Source of the DNA: Microbacterium sp. SORGH_AS_0428
Lineage (GTDB): Bacteria > Actinomycetota > Actinomycetes > Actinomycetales > Microbacteriaceae
DNA: 64,000 bases
NCBI RefSeq assembly: GCF_031453615.1
Contig: NZ_JAVIZT010000001.1
Span: forward strand, 2,542,001 to 2,606,000
Direction of reading: 5' to 3'
Notes under the pieces: model-generated
Told to the model about the DNA's origin: nothing
Seen by the model: the letters and a program-made list of their open reading frames with translations, nothing else
Database searches by the model: none
Shown here: positions 34,627-43,573 of the stretch, one piece after another
Position numbering within the stretch: position 1 is the stretch's first letter
Layout: every line of letters starts with the position of its first letter
Program-made: the position numbers and the translations under genes

Positions 34627-35900
34627 GCGCGACGCGGCTCGGCCCCGCCGTCGGCCACCTCACGCGGATCGGCACGGCGACCGTCCTCGCGGGGGTGGGC
34701 ACCGGCCTCGCCGTGCTGTTGCTGGTGTGGATCGTCCACTCGATCGAGCACCTCGTCTGGGGCGACGGCCGAGGCCCCTTCCTCGACGGACTCGCCGCAC
34801 CGGCGGAGTCCTGGCTGCCGCTGGTCACCGTCAGCGCGGCCGGCGTCATCGCGGCCGTCGGCTGGTACCTCATCCGCCGCTTCGGGAGGCCGGTCGCGAG
34901 CGTCGAGCAGGGCGTCGCGGGGCGACGGATGCCCGTGGTGGAGACCCTCGTCGACACCGTCCTGCAGGTCGTCTCCGTCGCGCTGGGCGCATCGATCGGC
35001 AAGGAGGTCGCCCCGCGCGAGCTCGCCGCGATGGCGTCGTCGAAAGTCGTCGGGTGGTTCCGCCTGACGCCGCGCTGGCGCCGCATCCTGATCGCGTCGG
35101 CCGCGGGGGCCGGTCTCGCGGCCGTCTACAACGTGCCGTTGGGCGGCGCGGTGTTCGCGGTGGAAATCCTCCTCGGCGAGTTTTCGATCGCCGCCGCCGT
35201 GACCGCGCTCGCGGTCAGCGCGATCGCGACCCTGGTCGCGCGGCCGCTCGTGGGCGACCAGTCGCTGTACGACCTCGGATCGATCGAGGTCAACGCGTCG
35301 CTGCTCGTGGCGGCTGTGGTCATCGGACCGCTGATGGGAGTGGTCGCCACCAGTTTCGTGGCGGCGACGAAGCGTCTGAGCGCCTTCCGGCCCACCGGCT
35401 GGAAGCTGCTCGTCGTGCTCCCGATCGTGTTCGCCGCCGTCGGCGCCGTGGGGATGTTCTTCCCGCTCATCCTCGGAAACGGGCGCGCACTGGCGACCGC
35501 CGGCTTCGAGCTGAGCGAGCCCGTCGTGTTCCTGCTCATCCTCGCGGTGCTCAAGTACGTCGCGACCACGCTCTCCCTCGGAGCGGGCGCCATCGGCGGA
35601 ACGCTGCAGCCCTCCGTCGCGATCGGCGCCGCACTGGGCGCGGCAGCAGCGGCGGGATGGGCGCTGCTCTGGCCGGGAGCGAGCGGCACAGGACTCGCGG
35701 TCGTCGCCGCGGCCGCCTTCCTCGCTGCGAACATGCGCGCCCCGTTCACCGCGATCGCCCTGATCATCGAGTTCACCAACACGGGCTTCTCGCTCCTGCT
35801 GCCGATCTTCCTCGCGGTCGCCGGTTCGCTCGCGGTCGCGGGGCTGCTGAAGCGCGGCGGTCTCGCCGGCTTCACGCCCATCGACCCCGGTCGCGAGTAG
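34623..35900 (+). CDS. ClC-family chloride/anion channel or antiporter
   Basis: A 425-residue membrane protein. The ClC signatures are visible in modified form: GASIGKEVAPRELAAM, where Glu would be the gating glutamate of the classical GREGP motif, and GAGAIGGTLQPSVAIGAALG near the C-terminus. RMPVVETLVD stands where GSGIPE is expected. About ten hydrophobic helices follow the usual order, with no CBS domains. It moves chloride or another small anion. It starts at GTG 34623, overlapping the stop of the CoA-binding gene, so it is the third gene of a coupled metY operon. Confidence 0.88.
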   Translation: MSATRLGPAVGHLTRIGTATVLAGVGTGLAVLLLVWIVHSIEHLVWGDGRGPFLDGLAAPAESWLPLVTVSAAGVIAAVGWYLIRRFGRPVASVEQGVAGRRMPVVETLVDTVLQVVSVALGASIGKEVAPRELAAMASSKVVGWFRLTPRWRRILIASAAGAGLAAVYNVPLGGAVFAVEILLGEFSIAAAVTALAVSAIATLVARPLVGDQSLYDLGSIEVNASLLVAAVVIGPLMGVVATSFVAATKRLSAFRPTGWKLLVVLPIVFAAVGAVGMFFPLILGNGRALATAGFELSEPVVFLLILAVLKYVATTLSLGAGAIGGTLQPSVAIGAALGAAAAAGWALLWPGASGTGLAVVAAAAFLAANMRAPFTAIALIIEFTNTGFSLLLPIFLAVAGSLAVAGLLKRGGLAGFTPIDPGRE

Positions 35901-36585
35901 CCGCGCGTCCCGGGCGCTGAGGCTCCGCGATGCGTGCCGCGACGGCGGCGATGACGGCATCGACGTCGAAGGCGAACTGCGCGTCGCCGTAGGCGTCGAA
36001 ACCGCTCTCATCGAGCCGGCGCAGCACGCCGAGCTCCGTGGCGCCCGTCTCGCGGAGCATCCCGCGGAACTGCGCGACCTGCGGGTGCCCGCCCGCCCCC
36101 GCGGCCGCGACCTCCTCCCGGGCGAAGCCCGTGGCGACGGTCGTCAACAGCAACAGGGTGCGCCCCGCGGCGACCTCGTCGAGTCCGCCGTCGAGCAGCC
36201 GTTCCAGCACGATCTCCGCAGGCCGGACCGCGGCGAGCGTCGCCCGAGACAGGGTGCGGAAGTGCTCGACGAGGGCACCCGAAGCGACCAACGACTGCCG
36301 CATCCCCTCGGCGAACGCGCGGCACGCATCGGGCCAGGGGGCATCGGCGGGGACCTCGAGCGCCGAGAGGCGGGTGAGGAACACATCTTCGGCGAGAAGC
36401 TCGAGAAGGCCCTCGCGCCCGTGCACGTAGTGGTGCAGCGCCTTGCGATCGACCCCGAGGGCGTCGGCGACGCCCTGCATCGTGAGCTCCTCCGCGGGCA
36501 GCCGCCGCGCAGCGTCGAGGATGGCGGCGCGGTCCAGGCCCGCCCGTTCGCCGCGTCCTCGACGCGAGGGGGATTCTGGCGTCAC
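35872..36585 (-). CDS. TetR-family transcriptional regulator
   Basis: A 237-residue regulator. The N-terminal helix-turn-helix is LDRAAILDAARRLPAEELTMQGVADALGVDRKALHHYV, and the rest is a helical TetR C-terminal domain. The GTG start at 36585 has GGAGACGGAG just upstream; the longer in-frame ATG at 36699 would overlap the divergent SDR gene. It most likely represses that SDR gene through the palindrome at 36642-36653. Its 3' end overlaps the convergent ClC gene by 29 bp. Confidence 0.87.
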   Translation of the reverse strand: MTPESPSRRGRGERAGLDRAAILDAARRLPAEELTMQGVADALGVDRKALHHYVHGREGLLELLAEDVFLTRLSALEVPADAPWPDACRAFAEGMRQSLVASGALVEHFRTLSRATLAAVRPAEIVLERLLDGGLDEVAAGRTLLLLTTVATGFAREEVAAAGAGGHPQVAQFRGMLRETGATELGVLRRLDESGFDAYGDAQFAFDVDAVIAAVAARIAEPQRPGRAATRDRGRWA

Positions 36586-36641
36586 GTCGGCTCCGTCTCC
36601 TGGATCTTCCCGGGCGTATGGGTCCTGACGAGCGTAGTATT

Positions 36642-36653
36642 TCCCGTGCGGGA
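36642..36653. promoter_or_regulatory. Palindrome between TetR and SDR genes
   Basis: TCCCGTGCGGGA is a 5+5 inverted repeat around TG, set in AT-richer flanks (TAGTATT before, TTAT after). It lies midway between the divergent start codons (36585 and 36699) and is the best operator candidate for the TetR protein. Confidence 0.55.
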
Positions 36654-36698
36654 TTATCCGTCGAACGGCGACGGCCCGCTCGAGAGAAGGGCTCTGCA

Positions 36699-37712
36699 AT
36701 GTCGGAGAGTGTGGTGTTGACCGCGAACAGCACGATCGCGCAATGGCTGGAACACCCCGTCGGGGGCGATCTCATCCGGGGGCTGCTCGCGGCATCGGGG
36801 ACGTCGGAGGACGCGCTGGGCCCCGTCCGGTCGCAGCCGCTCCAGCAGCTCGTCGCGCTCAGCCAGGGGCAGCTGCCGCAGTCGGTCGTCGACGACCTCG
36901 TCCGCCAGGCGAACGGCGGCACGATGCCCGAGCAGACGGGCCCTGCGCCGTGGGTCGAGCGCGTGGTCGCAGGCCGCTTCGCCGGTCGCACGGTCATCGT
37001 CACGGGCGCCGCATCCGGGATCGGGCGCGCCGTGGCCTCGCGGGTGCTCCGCGAGGACGGCCGCGTCATCGCCGTCGACGTCTCCGCCGATCGCCTCGAC
37101 GAGCTGGTGGCGGCGCATGACGGGGAGAAGCTCGTGGCGGTCGCCGGCGACATCACCGACCAGGGCGCTGTCGACCGGATCGTCGCGGCCGCCGGAGAGC
37201 GGATCGATGCGCTCGCCAACGTCGCCGGGATCATGGACGACTTCTCGCCGCTCGGCGAGACGACGGATGCGGTCTGGGAGCGCGTCATGTCGGTCAACGT
37301 CACCGGCACTTTCAAGCTGTCGCGCGCGGTGATCCCCGCGATGACCGCCGCCGGGGCCGGTGCCATCGTCAACGTCTCCTCGGAAGCGGGGCTGCGCGGC
37401 AACGCGGCAGGGACCGCCTACACCGCCTCGAAGCACGCCGTCGTCGGGCTCACCAAGTCGGCGGCCTTCATGTACGGCCCCGCCGGGATCCGCGTGAACG
37501 CCGTGGCGCCGGGCGCCGTCGCCACCGGTATCGCTCTGCCGCCGCACCTCTCGGAGAGCGGCCGTGCACGGGTGGCACCCTTCGAGCAGCTCATCCCGAC
37601 CGTGGCCACGGCGGAGCAGCTCGCCGCATCCATCACCTTCCTGCTCTCGGACGATGCGGCCAACATCAACGGCGTGATCCTCGCGTCGGATGGAGGATGG
37701 TCGGTGCAGTGA
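36699..37712 (+). CDS. Short-chain dehydrogenase/reductase with extra N-terminal domain
   Basis: A 337-residue SDR. The cofactor motif TGAASGIG is at 102-109, with the catalytic Ser227/228, Tyr241 and Lys245 (YTASK). The final GGW strand is present. It has about 93 residues before the Rossmann fold, absent in ordinary 250-residue SDRs. This extension is helical and contains TIAQWLEHPVGGDLIRGLL and QLPQSVVDDLV. Such an extension may bind a partner or control oligomerisation. The substrate is unknown. The ATG at 36699 follows GAGAGAAGG. The TetR gene divergent from it is the likely regulator. Confidence 0.87.
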   Translation: MSESVVLTANSTIAQWLEHPVGGDLIRGLLAASGTSEDALGPVRSQPLQQLVALSQGQLPQSVVDDLVRQANGGTMPEQTGPAPWVERVVAGRFAGRTVIVTGAASGIGRAVASRVLREDGRVIAVDVSADRLDELVAAHDGEKLVAVAGDITDQGAVDRIVAAAGERIDALANVAGIMDDFSPLGETTDAVWERVMSVNVTGTFKLSRAVIPAMTAAGAGAIVNVSSEAGLRGNAAGTAYTASKHAVVGLTKSAAFMYGPAGIRVNAVAPGAVATGIALPPHLSESGRARVAPFEQLIPTVATAEQLAASITFLLSDDAANINGVILASDGGWSVQ

Positions 37713-37729
37713 CGCCTCGGGGGCGGCGG

Positions 37730-37735
37730 TAGGCT
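37730..37735 (+). promoter_or_regulatory. Leaderless-type -10 box (TAGGCT)
   Basis: TAGGCT lies six bases before the GTG at 37742, without a ribosome-binding site. Confidence 0.45.
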
Positions 37736-37741
37736 CTCCCG

Positions 37742-38545
37742 GTGACCGACGCCCCCGCACGCGTGCTTGCGCCACGCACTCCGGCCTTCATCCTCACCTG
37801 CATCGGGACGGGGCTGCTGGCCGGCCTGCTGTCCGGGCTGTTCGGCGTGGGCGGCGGCACCGTGATCGTTCCGCTGCTGGTGCTGTTCCTGAAGTTCGAC
37901 CAGCGTCTGGCTGCGGGAACCTCGCTCGCGGCCATCGTGCCGACGGCGGCCGTCGGCGTGATCTCCTACGCCGTACACGGGTCGGTCGCGTGGGTGCCGG
38001 CGATCCTTCTCGCCGTGGGCGCCGTCGTGGGCGCGCAGATCGGCACGTGGCTGCTCCCGCGCATTTCGCAGACCGCGTTGCGCTGGGGATTCGTCGCCTT
38101 CATCGTCGTGGTGATCGCGAGCCTGTTCTTCGTCATCCCCTCTCGCGACGCACACATCGAGGTGACGGTGGTCTCCGGCATCGCCCTCGTCGTGGTGGGT
38201 GTGTTCACGGGCATCATGGCGGGTCTGATCGGTGTCGGCGGCGGCGTGATCGTCGTCCCGATCCTCGTGCTCGTCTTCGGCGCCAGCGACCTGGAAGCGA
38301 AGGGGACCTCGCTGCTGTTCATGATCCCCACCGCCCTGTCGGGAACGATCGGGAACCTGCGTCGAAAGAACGTCGACCTGGTCGCCGCGGCCCTCGTCGG
38401 CGTCGCCGCCTGCACGACCACGGCGCTGGGCGCGTGGATCGCGACACTGCTCGACCCCTTCGTCGCCAACGTCCTGTTCGCCGCGTTCCTGGTCTTCATC
38501 GGCACGCAGATGGCGATCAAGGCCGTCCGCGGGCGCAAGCGCTGA
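37742..38545 (+). CDS. TauE/SafE-family membrane transporter
   Basis: A 267-residue membrane protein with about eight hydrophobic segments and the internal repeat of this family. GLLSGLFGVGGGTVIVPLLV in the first half is echoed by GIMAGLIGVGGGVIVVPILV in the second. Members export or import sulfite, sulfoacetate or related anions. The substrate is not predictable here, and no sulfonate-degradation genes are next to it. The GTG start has a TAGGCT box six bases upstream, so the mRNA is probably leaderless. Confidence 0.88.
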   Translation: MTDAPARVLAPRTPAFILTCIGTGLLAGLLSGLFGVGGGTVIVPLLVLFLKFDQRLAAGTSLAAIVPTAAVGVISYAVHGSVAWVPAILLAVGAVVGAQIGTWLLPRISQTALRWGFVAFIVVVIASLFFVIPSRDAHIEVTVVSGIALVVVGVFTGIMAGLIGVGGGVIVVPILVLVFGASDLEAKGTSLLFMIPTALSGTIGNLRRKNVDLVAAALVGVAACTTTALGAWIATLLDPFVANVLFAAFLVFIGTQMAIKAVRGRKR

Positions 38546-38581
38546 GCGATTTCTGACGGCGGCCGCTCGCGGGCCGCTCGG

Positions 38582-38587
38582 TAGGAT
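38582..38587 (+). promoter_or_regulatory. Leaderless-type -10 box (TAGGAT)
   Basis: TAGGAT lies six bases before the GTG at 38594. It would drive the coupled FAS1-like, MaoC and murB genes. Confidence 0.5.
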
Positions 38588-38593
38588 GGGGCT

Positions 38594-39040
38594 GTGCCCG
38601 TGAATCCCACCCTCGTCGAGCGCGCCTTCGAGCCGACACCGCCGTATCTCGTCGGCCGCGAGAAGGTGCGCGAGTTCGCCCGCGCCGTCTTCGCCACCGA
38701 CCCCCAGCACACCGATCCGGCCGCAGCGCAGGCGCTCGGCTACGCCGACGTCGTCGCGCCGCCGACCTTCGCCATGGTGATCCAGGACCTCACTCTGCAG
38801 CAGCTGCTGGCGGAGCCCGACTCGGGAATCGCCCTCGAGCGCACGATCCATGCCGAGCAGCGCTTCCGCTACTCGCGGCCCATCGTCGCCGGTGACGAGC
38901 TCACCGCGCAGCTGCGCGTGACGGGCGTGCGTGCCGTGGGCAAGGGCGCCATGGTCACGAGCGAGGCCGAGGTGACGGATGCGACCGGCGCGCACGTCGT
39001 GACCGCCACATCCATCCTGCTGATCGGGGGCGAGGAATGA
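38594..39040 (+). CDS. FAS1-like dehydratase domain protein (MaoC N-terminal type, HadA-like)
   Basis: A 148-residue hot-dog fold protein. VNPTLVERAFEPTPPYLVG followed by REKVREFARAVF is typical of the UPF0336/HadA-like group found beside murB in actinobacteria. With the next protein it would form a heterodimeric (R)-3-hydroxyacyl dehydratase. This subunit lacks the catalytic Asp-His pair and is probably structural. In mycobacteria the pair serves mycolic-acid synthesis; Microbacteriaceae make no mycolates, so another fatty-acyl role is implied. Its stop overlaps the next start by four bases. Confidence 0.85.
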   Translation: MPVNPTLVERAFEPTPPYLVGREKVREFARAVFATDPQHTDPAAAQALGYADVVAPPTFAMVIQDLTLQQLLAEPDSGIALERTIHAEQRFRYSRPIVAGDELTAQLRVTGVRAVGKGAMVTSEAEVTDATGAHVVTATSILLIGGEE

Positions 39041-39444
39041 CCGCGTACGAGATCGGGCAGGTCGTCGCCGAGCGTGACGTGCACCTGACCCGCGAGTCGC
39101 TCGTGCGCTATGCGGGCGCGTCGGGCGACTTCAACCCCATCCACTTCCGCGACGACGTCGCCGCCCGCGTCGGACTGCCCGGTGTCCTCGCCCACGGCAT
39201 GCTCACGATGGGCCTGTCGGTCGAGACGATCGTGCCGTGGCTCGGAGATGCCGGCCGCATCCGCGAGTATGGCGTGCGCTTCACGCGACCCGTCGTCGTC
39301 GATGCCGAGACGGGAGCCGACGTGCGCGTCGTCGCCACCGTCGGCCAGATCGACGACGAGACGCTGCGCATCGACCTGACGGTGACCCACGCCGACACGA
39401 CCGTGCTGGGCAAGGCGCAGGTGCGGGTGACCCGCGAGGCATGA
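39037..39444 (+). CDS. MaoC-family dehydratase (HadB-like)
   Basis: A 135-residue hot-dog protein with the hydratase motif YAGASGDFNPIHF, whose Asp and His are the catalytic pair. The chain then shows LPGVLAHGMLTMGL, conserved in the family. It should be the catalytic partner of the preceding FAS1-like subunit. The ATG overlaps that gene's stop, and its own stop overlaps the murB start, so all three are translationally coupled. Confidence 0.88.
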   Translation: MTAYEIGQVVAERDVHLTRESLVRYAGASGDFNPIHFRDDVAARVGLPGVLAHGMLTMGLSVETIVPWLGDAGRIREYGVRFTRPVVVDAETGADVRVVATVGQIDDETLRIDLTVTHADTTVLGKAQVRVTREA

Positions 39445-40577
39445 CCGCCGTAGAACCGCTGCCGCTCGCGCAGCTGACCACGCTGGCCACGGGCGCCGCC
39501 CCCGCGCGGATGCGCGAGGCGCGGTCCCGCAACGAGCTGATCGCCGCGCTGCGCGAGGTCTGGGCCGATGGCGACGACTGGTTCGTGCTCGGCGGCGGGT
39601 CGAACCTCCTGGTCGGCGACGAGCCCTTCGACGGCACCGTGGTGCGTGTGCTGACCCGGGGCATCGAACGGCTGGCCTCGCCCCGCGCGGGCTTCGTGCG
39701 TCTGCGGGTGCAGGCGGGCCACGACTGGGACGCGCTGGTCGCCGACACCGTGACGGCGGGGCTCGCCGGCATCGAGGCGATGAGCGGCATCCCCGGCACC
39801 GTCGGTGCTGCTCCCGTGCAGAACGTCGGAGCGTACGGGCAGGACATCTCGCAGACCCTCGTCGAAGTCGAACTCATCGACGAGTCGACCGGCGATGTCT
39901 CCACGGTGCCCGCCACCGACTTGAATCTCGGCTTCCGCACCTCGGTGCTCAAGCACCACTACGGATCCGTCGCCGCCCGTCGGGCCGTGATCCTCTCGGC
40001 CACCCTCGAACTGCAGCAGGTCGGTCATGGCGTGGGGCCGGTGCGCGGCGAGCAGCTGCGCCGGGCGCTGGGACTGGGAGCGGATGCGGTCGTCTCGCTC
40101 GCAGAGGTGCGAGACACGGTGCTCGCCACCCGCCGCAGCAAGGGCATGGTCCTCGACCCCGATGACGCCGACACGCGCTCCGCGGGTTCGTTCTTCCAGA
40201 ACGCGGTGGTGTCGCAGGAGTTCGCGCGCACCCTTCCGGCCGAGTGCCCGAGATGGCCGCTCGAGCCCGAGATCGAACCGGTGCGCGTCATCCCGCTCGA
40301 CCAGTTCGACGGCTACGTCCCGCCGGCCCCGGTGCGCTCGATCGACGTGAAGGTCAGCGCCGCATGGCTCATCGAGCACGCGGGGATCGGCAAGGGCTTC
40401 CGCATCGGACGTTCGCGCGCCGCGGTGTCGAGCAAGCACGCCCTCGCGCTGACGAACCGCGGTGGGGCGACGGCGGGCGAGATCGCCGAGCTCGCGCGCT
40501 TCATCCAGCAGCGGGTGCAGCAGGAGTTCGGACTGATCCTCCAGCCCGAACCCGTGCTCGTCGGCGTCGAGCTCTAG
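39441..40577 (+). CDS. murB: UDP-N-acetylenolpyruvoylglucosamine reductase
   Basis: A 378-residue flavoprotein. VLGGGSNLLVGD and IEAMSGIPGTVGAAPVQNVGAYGQ are MurB signatures for FAD and substrate binding. SAGSFFQNAVV carries the catalytic Ser, and the last part has SSKHALALTNRG. It reduces UDP-GlcNAc-enolpyruvate to UDP-MurNAc with NADPH, an essential step of peptidoglycan synthesis. The length (about 380) fits the actinobacterial type I enzyme. The ATG overlaps the MaoC stop. Confidence 0.95.
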   Translation: MTAVEPLPLAQLTTLATGAAPARMREARSRNELIAALREVWADGDDWFVLGGGSNLLVGDEPFDGTVVRVLTRGIERLASPRAGFVRLRVQAGHDWDALVADTVTAGLAGIEAMSGIPGTVGAAPVQNVGAYGQDISQTLVEVELIDESTGDVSTVPATDLNLGFRTSVLKHHYGSVAARRAVILSATLELQQVGHGVGPVRGEQLRRALGLGADAVVSLAEVRDTVLATRRSKGMVLDPDDADTRSAGSFFQNAVVSQEFARTLPAECPRWPLEPEIEPVRVIPLDQFDGYVPPAPVRSIDVKVSAAWLIEHAGIGKGFRIGRSRAAVSSKHALALTNRGGATAGEIAELARFIQQRVQQEFGLILQPEPVLVGVEL

Positions 40578-41854
40578 CCGATCGTCACCGCATCGCGCGC
40601 GGCGCGGCGGGCGATGATCACCACGCCCGCGGCCGCGGCGCCGAACATGACCGCGAGGATCGCCCATCCGGCCGTGCCGAGGTTGATCGCCGTCATCGTC
40701 ACGACGGTGGGGGCGATCATCGCGCCGAGGGCGTAGCCGGTGCCGTAGACGCCCTGGTAGCTGCCCATCCGCTCCTGCGAGGCCAGATCGAAGCTCAGGC
40801 TCCAGCCGGCGGCGCTCGAGGTGATCTCGGCGAGCGAGTGCACGAGAGCGGCGGCCAGCAGGATGACGGCGGCGACCGCGATCGGCCCCCACCCGTCGCC
40901 GCCGACCCACCCGGCCCCCGCCCACAGCGCGCAGGCGAGCACCATCAGCACGCCCGCGTTGCGCATGGCGCGTCCGGCCCCCGCGAAGGTGCCGGTGCCG
41001 CGGCTCATACGCACCTGCAGCAGGACCACGACGACCGTGTTCACGAGCAGGAGCGGGCTCACGAGCACGTCGGGGGCGACGGTGTGCGCGACGACCCAGA
41101 GCGGCACGCCGACCTCGTACAGCCCGAACTGGATGCCGAAGACGCCCATGAGCGCGGTCAGCGACAGGAAGCGCGCATCGCGGTAGGGACTGCGTCCCTT
41201 CTGCGATGCGCTGTCCGCATCCGCCGCGTCGGACGACGCCCGCGGCGCGTCGACGCGCTCCGCCGACAGGCCGCTCACCAGCACCGCGGAGACGAGGAAC
41301 AAGGCGCCCGCGATCGACATCGTCAGCTGGAACGCGAACGCCGTACCGAGCGCGAGGGGGATCGCGGCGACCGCGGTTCCCACGCCGATGCCGACGTTGG
41401 TGACGGTGCGCATCGTCGCGCGGATGCGGACACGGTCCTCGCCGAGGAACGCGCGGCCGACGACGGCGGAGCGCACACTCGCGTTCCCCTGCTGGGCGAG
41501 GGTGACCAGCGACGCCGCGATCACGAGGGTCAGCAGGTCGTGGACGACGACGTAACCGATGAGGGCGGCCCCCTGCAGCAGGTGCAGCCACAGGAGCATC
41601 CGACGGGCACTGAAGCGATCGGCCAGGTGCCCGAAGGTGAGCGAGCTCGCCACGCCGACGGCGCCCGCGATCGTCAGGCCGATGCCCACGGAGAGCACCG
41701 GCACGCCCACGATGATCGTCAGATACAGCGTCGTGAGCGTGAAGAAGGCGCCTCGGCCGAGCGTGTCGACCAGCGTGATCGTCAGCAGGCGCCGCAGGGT
41801 CTGGTCGTCGGAGATGAGGGTGCGCAGGGGAACGGTGGGGGTGGTGCTCGTCAC
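40574..41854 (-). CDS. Major facilitator superfamily transporter
   Basis: A 426-residue transporter with about twelve hydrophobic segments. FGHLADRFSARRMLLWLHLL is the conserved loop 2-3 motif of the superfamily. A charged central loop at about 200-225 (PRASSDAADADSASQKGRS) separates the two six-helix halves. Drug or metabolite export is likely but no substrate can be assigned. It is divergent from an ArsR-type regulator 55 bp away, which probably controls it. Its stop overlaps that of murB on the other strand. Confidence 0.87.
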   Translation of the reverse strand: MTSTTPTVPLRTLISDDQTLRRLLTITLVDTLGRGAFFTLTTLYLTIIVGVPVLSVGIGLTIAGAVGVASSLTFGHLADRFSARRMLLWLHLLQGAALIGYVVVHDLLTLVIAASLVTLAQQGNASVRSAVVGRAFLGEDRVRIRATMRTVTNVGIGVGTAVAAIPLALGTAFAFQLTMSIAGALFLVSAVLVSGLSAERVDAPRASSDAADADSASQKGRSPYRDARFLSLTALMGVFGIQFGLYEVGVPLWVVAHTVAPDVLVSPLLLVNTVVVVLLQVRMSRGTGTFAGAGRAMRNAGVLMVLACALWAGAGWVGGDGWGPIAVAAVILLAAALVHSLAEITSSAAGWSLSFDLASQERMGSYQGVYGTGYALGAMIAPTVVTMTAINLGTAGWAILAVMFGAAAAGVVIIARRAARDAVTIG

Positions 41855-41909
41855 CGCTCCATTCCCGCAGCGGCTTCGCGTTCGTGCAATCGATGTAGAT
41901 TATGGCTTC

Positions 41910-42875
41910 ATGATCCGGTACGAGATGGAAGCAGCGGATGTGTCCGCCATCCGCTTCGGCGTCTCGCCGCTGTCTGAGCTCGGACTCGCGCTGCGCGCCC
42001 TCTACGAGCCGGAATGGTTCCCGCTGCAGCGCCCGTGGGTGCAGCGCATCGCCGGCGTGCGGTCGCTGCTCGACGAGGAGATGCTGCTCGCGCTCGTCAA
42101 CGACAGGCGATGGGTCGCGGACTTCGTGAACCCGCGTCCCTCATCGCCGCTGACGTCCTTGGAGGACGAACTCGCCGACCTCGGCAGGATCAGCCGGACG
42201 CATCTGTACGCGGACCTCGAGAAGGTGCACGGGAGCGTGCCCCGCGTCTTCCGCGGGCGCCACGATGTCGTCGTCGCGCGCCTGCAGCGCGCTCTCGCGA
42301 CGGCGTGGGATCTCTGCTTCGCCCCGCACTGGGCGCGCATGCACGCCGTCATGCAGGCCGACATCGCCTATCGCGGACGCATCGCCGCCCAGGCGGGCAT
42401 CGGGGCCGTGCTGAACGGACTCTCGGATGCGGTGCGCTACGACGGCCGGCACCTGGACGTGCGGCTGTGGAACCCGCAGGTGCGTCATCGGCCCGTCCTC
42501 GGCGACGGTCTGACGCTCGTGCCGTCGATCTTCACGGCGCGCGTGTCGACCCCGATCGACGACGATCTGCCGCCGACCGTGATGTACCCCGCGCGCGGCC
42601 AGGGCGCGATGTGGTCCGCCGCCGTCGGCCCGGACGCCGCGGCCGTCACCGACCTGCTCGGCCGCACGCGCGCGGTGCTGCTCGCCGAGCTCGGCGAGCC
42701 TGCATCCTCGACGGACCTGGCGCTGCGGCTGGGGGTGTCGACCTCTGCCGTGAACCAGCACCTGCGGGTGATGGCGCGGGCGGGGCTGCTCAATCGCGCC
42801 CGCTACGGCCGCGCCGTGCTCTACTACCGCAGCGCCGCCGGCGACGCCCTGTGCGCCGAACCCTCCCGCGCGTAG
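41910..42875 (+). CDS. ArsR-like regulator with long N-terminal sensor region
   Basis: A 321-residue protein. The winged helix-turn-helix is at the C-terminus, at about 250-315 ([40 protein letters not shown]). The first ~240 residues form a domain that I recognise from actinobacterial DUF5937-type ArsR regulators ([21 protein letters not shown]). No metal-binding Cys cluster is seen, so it is unlikely to sense metals. It is divergent from the MFS gene and probably represses it. TAGATT at 41896-41901 is a likely -10 box, eight bases before the ATG. Confidence 0.83.
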   Translation: MIRYEMEAADVSAIRFGVSPLSELGLALRALYEPEWFPLQRPWVQRIAGVRSLLDEEMLLALVNDRRWVADFVNPRPSSPLTSLEDELADLGRISRTHLYADLEKVHGSVPRVFRGRHDVVVARLQRALATAWDLCFAPHWARMHAVMQADIAYRGRIAAQAGIGAVLNGLSDAVRYDGRHLDVRLWNPQVRHRPVLGDGLTLVPSIFTARVSTPIDDDLPPTVMYPARGQGAMWSAAVGPDAAAVTDLLGRTRAVLLAELGEPASSTDLALRLGVSTSAVNQHLRVMARAGLLNRARYGRAVLYYRSAAGDALCAEPSRA

Positions 42876-43025
42876 CCCGCGCCCCGGCCCGCCCCGGGAG
42901 GCAGGTGCCCGAGTTGCGTCGCTGTTGCGCGGATGCGGCAGGTATCCGCATCCGCGACAGTTCTTCTCTGTGGCGGGTGCGCAAATGTGTAGCGGTCCGC
43001 GGGGCCGCGGGCAGCGACCCATGCG

Positions 43026-43031
43026 TAGGCT
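43026..43031 (+). promoter_or_regulatory. Leaderless-type -10 box (TAGGCT)
   Basis: TAGGCT lies seven bases before the ATG at 43039. The 163-bp stretch between the ArsR gene and this start holds nothing else that I can support. Confidence 0.45.
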
Positions 43032-43038
43032 CGGTGCC

Positions 43039-43563
43039 ATGACCGATCTCACCCGCCCCCAGACGCCGGACCCCTATCCGCTTCTTCCCGCGGTGGCCTC
43101 GTTCACCGTCACCAGCGACGACGTCACCGACGGTGCATCGCTGAAGGACGACCAGGTCGCCGCCCTCGGCAACACCTCGCCGCAGCTGTCGTGGTCGGGC
43201 GCTCCCGAGGGGACGCAGTCCTACGTCATCACGTGCTTCGACCCCGACGCTCCGACCCCCAGCGGCTTCTGGCACTGGGTGCTCGTCGACGTTCCCGCAT
43301 CCATCACGTCTCTCGACGCCGGAGCAGCCGCGGCGGAACTGCCCGCGGGTGCGTTCCACGTGCGCAACGACGGCGGGCAGCCCGGCTTCATGGGCGCCGC
43401 GCCGCCGGAGGGCGACCAGGTGCACCGGTACTACTTCGTCGTGCACGCCGTGTCCGAGCGGACGCTCGGAGTGGATGCGGACGCCTCACCCGCCGTGGTC
43501 TCGTTCAACCTCGCGTTCAAGACCCTCGGCCGCGCGATCATCCACGGCACGTACCAGCACTGA
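43039..43563 (+). CDS. YbhB/YbcL-type PEBP family protein
   Basis: A 174-residue phosphatidylethanolamine-binding-protein homologue. [26 protein letters not shown] and [13 protein letters not shown] are the conserved anion-binding strands, and [21 protein letters not shown] follows. The role of bacterial members is not established. The ATG at 43039 is preferred over an in-frame ATG at 43021, because a TAGGCT box lies between them at the spacing of a leaderless start. A small membrane protein gene begins 10 bp after its stop. Confidence 0.88.
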   Translation: MTDLTRPQTPDPYPLLPAVASFTVTSDDVTDGASLKDDQVAALGNTSPQLSWSGAPEGTQSYVITCFDPDAPTPSGFWHWVLVDVPASITSLDAGAAAAELPAGAFHVRNDGGQPGFMGAAPPEGDQVHRYYFVVHAVSERTLGVDADASPAVVSFNLAFKTLGRAIIHGTYQH

Positions 43564-43573
43564 CTCCTCCGAC

